From: Desulfosarcina sp.
Lineage (GTDB): Bacteria; Desulfobacterota; Desulfobacteria; Desulfobacterales; Desulfosarcinaceae
DNA: 8,124 bases
Direction of reading: 5' to 3'
Assembly: GCA_018224455.1 (NCBI GenBank)
Contig: JAGTUY010000324.1
Span: 1 to 8,124 of the forward strand
Below, one piece after another: positions 5,065 through 8,124 of the stretch. Within the stretch, counting starts at the first letter, position 1; every line of letters begins with the position of its first letter. The notes below the pieces were generated by a model. That model worked only from the letters and a program-made list of their open reading frames with translations, ran no database searches and had not been told where the DNA came from. The position numbers and the translations under genes were made by a program.

Positions 5065-7401
5065 TTAGAAGCCCTTGAACGGGTTGGGGCCCAATGCCTC
5101 GATGGATTCCACGAAATCATTGATGATCTGGGGAACCTTGTCGTAGTCGTCGATGGCCACTTCAAACTGAGCCACCCGCTCCGTTTCCAGAGCCAGGCTG
5201 GCCAGGGCTTCACCGATCTTCTTCATGCGGATTTCGGCCAGTTCGGAGCCCTTGACAAAGTGGCACTGGTAGTCGTCACCGTGCTTGCAGCCCAGCAGAA
5301 AGACGCCGTCCATGCCCTGGGACAGGGCATCCTTGATCCAGATCACGTTCATCGACCCCAGGCAGCGGATGGGGATCAGGCGCACGTCCGCCGAGTAGGA
5401 CAGGCGGTTGAGGCCGGCCATGTCCAAGGCCGGGTAGGCATCGTTTTCACACACCAGGCCCAGGATGCGGAACGGCGGTTCGCTGTAGTCGTCTTCGGAA
5501 GGCACCCCAACGGCCTTGACCATGGAGCCGACGCTGTCGATGCTGTAGTCGGCAAAGCCGATGATTCGCTCGGGACATGCTCCCATGCAGGTGCCGCAGC
5601 GGCGGCAGCGCGTGGGGCTGGGTTTGGGCGTGCCCTTTTCGTCGTCGTCGAGGGCGCCGAAGGGACACTCTTCCGTGCAGCGCTTGCACTGGGTACAGCG
5701 CTGGAAGAAGAAGTCCGGGAAGGTCATGTCGCCGGAGCGCGGATGCACGCTGACGCCGCGGTTGACCGACTCCAGGCACTGGATGGCCTTGAGGGCCGCA
5801 CCGGTGGCATCTTCCATGGATTCAGCCATACTCATGGAGCGGCGGATGGCGCCGGCGGCATAGATGCCGGTGCGCTGGGTTTCGTAGGGAAAGCAGATAA
5901 AATTTGAATCCACATAGCCGTTGAACAGACCGACATCACGAAAGCCCGGGCCCTGACGGTAAGCCAGGTTGATCACCGGGTCGTCCTTGGTCACCGGAAC
6001 CATACCGGCACCCAGGACCACCAGGTCCGCCTTGACTTGAAGCTTCTCGCCCAGCAGGGTGTTCTCGGCATCCACGATCATGCCGTTTCCGTTTTTGGCC
6101 ACGCCCATCACGGCACCTTTGGTCATGAAGATGCCCGGATCCTGTTGCAGCCCTTTGTAAAAAAGTTCGGATAGACCCGTGGTACGCATGTGCTGGTAGA
6201 AAATGAAGGCCTTGCCATCGTCGTAGTCTTCACGGACGTACTTGGCCTGCTTCAAGGCAACCATGCTGGTTACCGCACCGGCATAGGCAAAGTCGCTGTC
6301 GGATTCGTCCTTGCCCGGGCTCTGCACGAAAACAACCGACTTGGCCGGTTTGCCGTCGGAGGGGCGGATGATTTTACCGGCCTTGGCGATCTCTTCGAAC
6401 TCATGGTTGGTGATCACGTCGGGCAGTGCGCCGTAGCCCAAATGGGCGTAACCGTCGCCTTTGAGGTTGTCCGGACGCCAACCGGCGGCCAGGATCACGG
6501 CGCCGAACAGTTCGCCGTCCGGGTCGAGCTTGAGGATGTCATTCTTGCCTTTGTTGTATGCCAAATAGGCTTCGTGCTGCTTCTCCGCATCCAGCTCGTT
6601 CCCACTGTCGTCCACCTTCATCTCGTCGGGCAGCGGAAAAGGAACGTCGAAAGGGATCTTCTCCCCGGGTTTTTTGAGGGTAACGGTAAACTCACCGGGT
6701 TGGCCGGCGATCCGGGCAACCTCGGTCTCGATCTTGACGGTGATGTTGGCAAGCGCTTCCACTTCCGCGATCTTGGCCGCCACCACCGGCGGAATCAGCG
6801 CATCGTAGGGTGCGGAAACCGGGGTCTGCTTTCTCACCTTGGCGGCATACCCGCCCAGAGCTGCGGTTTTTTCGACAATGGTGACATCGTAGCCGGTCTT
6901 GGCCGCGTCGATCGCGGCAGACATACCGGCGATCCCGCCGCCCAGTACCAGAATTTTTCTGGACAGGTTTTCCACCACATAGGGCTCCGGCAGCTTGATC
7001 TTCTCCACACGGACCATGCCCATTTTGATGTAGTCTTCGGCCATCATCTGGACGCGGTCGAAGTTGTCCTCGTCCTGCTTCTCTTCTTCGGTCAGCGCCG
7101 GAAAATCACTGCGCGGATGGGACCAGACCACACCTTCGCGCAGGTTGACCCGGTCCACGATGCAGCCGTCGAAACGGAAGATATCGAAGTTTACCCGGCG
7201 GGAACAGGCCGCGAGGACCAGGGTGTTGGTGCCGTCGGCAACGTCTTTTTTCAGCAATTCAACCCCGGCCTTGCCGCAGAGGAAAGGGTGGCTTTTGACC
7301 GGCACACCCTCTTCTTCAGGGACCCCGCACAGGGCCTTCACATCGAGGGATTCCCCGATGCCACAACCTTCGCAGATATATACACCGTACTTTTTGTCCA
7401 T
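5065..7401 (-). CDS. qmoB: QmoB, HdrA-like flavoprotein with two [4Fe-4S] motifs and an MvhD-like C-terminus
   Basis: QmoB is a cytoplasmic electron-transfer subunit of the Qmo complex, related to subunit A of heterodisulfide reductase. The 778 residues read as follows. An HdrA-type N-terminal domain has YICEGCG (Cys10, Cys13) and AACSRR (65-69). An FAD-binding Rossmann motif LVLGGGIAGMSAA starts at about 151. A large flavin domain runs to about 545. A 2x[4Fe-4S] ferredoxin segment follows, with Cys569, 572, 575 and 579-Pro, then Cys599, 602, 605 and 609-Pro. The C-terminal domain, from about 645, resembles MvhD, the [2Fe-2S] subunit of methyl-viologen hydrogenase, with Cys651, 680, 705 and 713. 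Its start has AGGAGG five bases upstream. In the flavin domain, the four-cysteine motif present in the neighbouring QmoA is replaced by non-cysteine residues. The length and domain order fit known QmoB proteins. Confidence 0.96.
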   Translation of the reverse strand: MDKKYGVYICEGCGIGESLDVKALCGVPEEEGVPVKSHPFLCGKAGVELLKKDVADGTNTLVLAACSRRVNFDIFRFDGCIVDRVNLREGVVWSHPRSDFPALTEEEKQDEDNFDRVQMMAEDYIKMGMVRVEKIKLPEPYVVENLSRKILVLGGGIAGMSAAIDAAKTGYDVTIVEKTAALGGYAAKVRKQTPVSAPYDALIPPVVAAKIAEVEALANITVKIETEVARIAGQPGEFTVTLKKPGEKIPFDVPFPLPDEMKVDDSGNELDAEKQHEAYLAYNKGKNDILKLDPDGELFGAVILAAGWRPDNLKGDGYAHLGYGALPDVITNHEFEEIAKAGKIIRPSDGKPAKSVVFVQSPGKDESDSDFAYAGAVTSMVALKQAKYVREDYDDGKAFIFYQHMRTTGLSELFYKGLQQDPGIFMTKGAVMGVAKNGNGMIVDAENTLLGEKLQVKADLVVLGAGMVPVTKDDPVINLAYRQGPGFRDVGLFNGYVDSNFICFPYETQRTGIYAAGAIRRSMSMAESMEDATGAALKAIQCLESVNRGVSVHPRSGDMTFPDFFFQRCTQCKRCTEECPFGALDDDEKGTPKPSPTRCRRCGTCMGACPERIIGFADYSIDSVGSMVKAVGVPSEDDYSEPPFRILGLVCENDAYPALDMAGLNRLSYSADVRLIPIRCLGSMNVIWIKDALSQGMDGVFLLGCKHGDDYQCHFVKGSELAEIRMKKIGEALASLALETERVAQFEVAIDDYDKVPQIINDFVESIEALGPNPFKGF

Positions 7402-7406
7402 GGGTT

Positions 7407-7412
7407 CCTCCT
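7407..7412 (-). promoter_or_regulatory. Shine-Dalgarno of qmoB overlapping the qmoA stop codon
   Basis: AGGAGG on the minus strand lies five bases before the qmoB ATG. The TAG stop of qmoA (7411-7413) shares bases with it. Ribosomes ending on qmoA would therefore cover the qmoB initiation site, which suggests translational coupling of the two flavoproteins. Confidence 0.75.
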
Positions 7413-8124
7413 ACCTTTTCACCAGGGTTTGAATGGCTTTCAAGGCCATGCCGGTCGCATTCTGGTTGGATGAGATCACGTCTAATGGCTTGTTGGCGCA
7501 GCCGGCGGCAAACATACCGCCTTTGTCGAAGTCATTGAAGATGAATCCGTTGTCATCCATGTGAAGGTCGGCCGACATTTTGGCGTTGGCGGCAGTGGGT
7601 TGCATACCCGTGGCCAGAACGGCCATGTCCACCGTCTGGTGAATCTTTTCCCCGGTGATCGCGTTCTCGGCAACCACGGTGATGTTCTTGGTGGCCGGAT
7701 CTTCGCTGACTTCGGCAACTTTCCCCTTGATCAGGATAACATTCGGATCTGCCTTGATCGTGTTGTAGAACTTTTCGTACCGGTCGCCGGGTGAACGGAT
7801 ATCGATGTAGAAGATATACACCTTGGTGTCGGGGTACTGCTCGCGAATGTAGGTGGCGTGCTTCAGGGATGCCATGCAGCAGATATACGAACAATAGGGC
7901 AGATGGTTTTCGTCACGTGAGCCGGCACACTGGACGAAAGCCACGCTTTTAGGGGCCTTGTCGTCGGACGGACGGATGATCTTGCCCTGGGTGGGACCGG
8001 ATTTCGAGGCCAGGCGCTCGAACATCATGTTGGTGACGACGTTGTCGTACTGGCCGAAACCCAGGTTGTCGATGCGGTGGGCGTCGTAAGGCTCCCAGCC
8101 GGTGGCCCAAACGACGGCGCCCAC
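7411..8124 (-). CDS. qmoA: QmoA, HdrA-like flavoprotein (C-terminal part, cut by window edge)
   Basis: The frame is open to the right edge, so only the last 237 or so residues are visible. Full-length QmoA is around 400 residues. The GTG at the extreme edge is an internal valine codon (VGAVVWATGWEPYD), not a start. The visible part is the second half of an HdrA-like flavin domain. It contains FVQCAGSRDE and YCSYICC, giving four cysteines (Cys66, 78, 82 and 83 counted from the edge). Their spacing matches the non-canonical [4Fe-4S] site in the flavin domain of HdrA. Later come VDMAVLATGMQP and the closing flavin-contact region GGMFAAGC to ATGMALKAIQTL. It works with QmoB and QmoC to connect the menaquinone pool to APS reductase in the cytoplasm. 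The stop is 9 bases before qmoB. Its identity rests on similarity plus the qmoB and qmoC neighbours. Confidence 0.94.
   Translation of the reverse strand: MGAVVWATGWEPYDAHRIDNLGFGQYDNVVTNMMFERLASKSGPTQGKIIRPSDDKAPKSVAFVQCAGSRDENHLPYCSYICCMASLKHATYIREQYPDTKVYIFYIDIRSPGDRYEKFYNTIKADPNVILIKGKVAEVSEDPATKNITVVAENAITGEKIHQTVDMAVLATGMQPTAANAKMSADLHMDDNGFIFNDFDKGGMFAAGCANKPLDVISSNQNATGMALKAIQTLVKR

Noticed and set aside
6190..7473. 427-codon plus-strand open frame opposite qmoB and the end of qmoA
   Set aside because: It is fully antisense to clear qmo coding sequence. It is rich in Gly, His, Val and Asp as expected for a GC-biased shadow, and has no recognisable domain.
8122..8124. GTG at the right edge as the start of QmoA
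   Set aside because: The protein sequence enters in the middle of an HdrA-like flavin domain, so this codon is an internal valine and the real start lies outside the window.
1..8124. CRISPR arrays, tRNA/rRNA genes, insertion sequences, in-frame TGA selenocysteine sites
   Set aside because: I saw no regularly spaced repeats, no tRNA-like cloverleaf, no transposase or inverted-repeat ends. All recognised genes read through without internal stops.

Overview
The window looks like a chromosomal segment of a sulfate-reducing bacterium of the Desulfobacterota (former Deltaproteobacteria, most like Desulfobacterales). The main reason is the minus-strand cluster qmoA-qmoB-qmoC (3846-8124, qmoA cut by the window edge). 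It encodes the Qmo (quinone-interacting membrane-bound oxidoreductase) complex, which carries electrons between the menaquinone pool and adenylylsulfate (APS) reductase. The DNA is GC-rich, and long stop-free shadow frames lie opposite the real genes.

Layout. At 2-223 (+) is the 3' end of an unrecognised gene that enters from the left. At 283-1422 (-) is a NifS/IscS-type cysteine desulfurase, and at 1453-2247 (-) an RluA-family RNA pseudouridine synthase. These two are separated by 30 bases and probably share a transcript. Divergent from them, at 2283-3767 (+), is one long ORF that joins a complete RsmG-type 16S rRNA m7G methyltransferase to a complete SpoU/TrmH-type 2'-O-methyltransferase. 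A bidirectional hairpin terminator (3786-3816) separates it from the convergent qmo operon. In that operon, qmoA is followed after 9 bases by qmoB, and qmoB after 70 bases by qmoC. The qmoB-qmoC gap contains a hairpin followed by a U-tract.

How the genes work together. QmoA and QmoB are HdrA-like flavoproteins, QmoB with two ferredoxin-type clusters and a C-terminal MvhD-like domain. QmoC joins an HdrC-like 2x[4Fe-4S] head to a haem-b-type membrane domain. Together they form a chain from menaquinol to the cytoplasmic APS reductase, whose aprBA genes would be expected just upstream of qmoA, outside the window. The left half is RNA modification: a pseudouridine synthase, two fused rRNA methyltransferases, and a cysteine desulfurase that can supply sulfur for Fe-S clusters or tRNA thiolation. 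No mobile element, CRISPR array, tRNA or rRNA gene was seen.

Most of the content belongs to known families. The points most worth a second look are the RsmG-SpoU fusion with a possible internal start, the hairpin plus U-tract between qmoB and qmoC, the loss in QmoB of a four-cysteine motif kept in its paralogue QmoA, and a small palindrome in the divergent promoter region.
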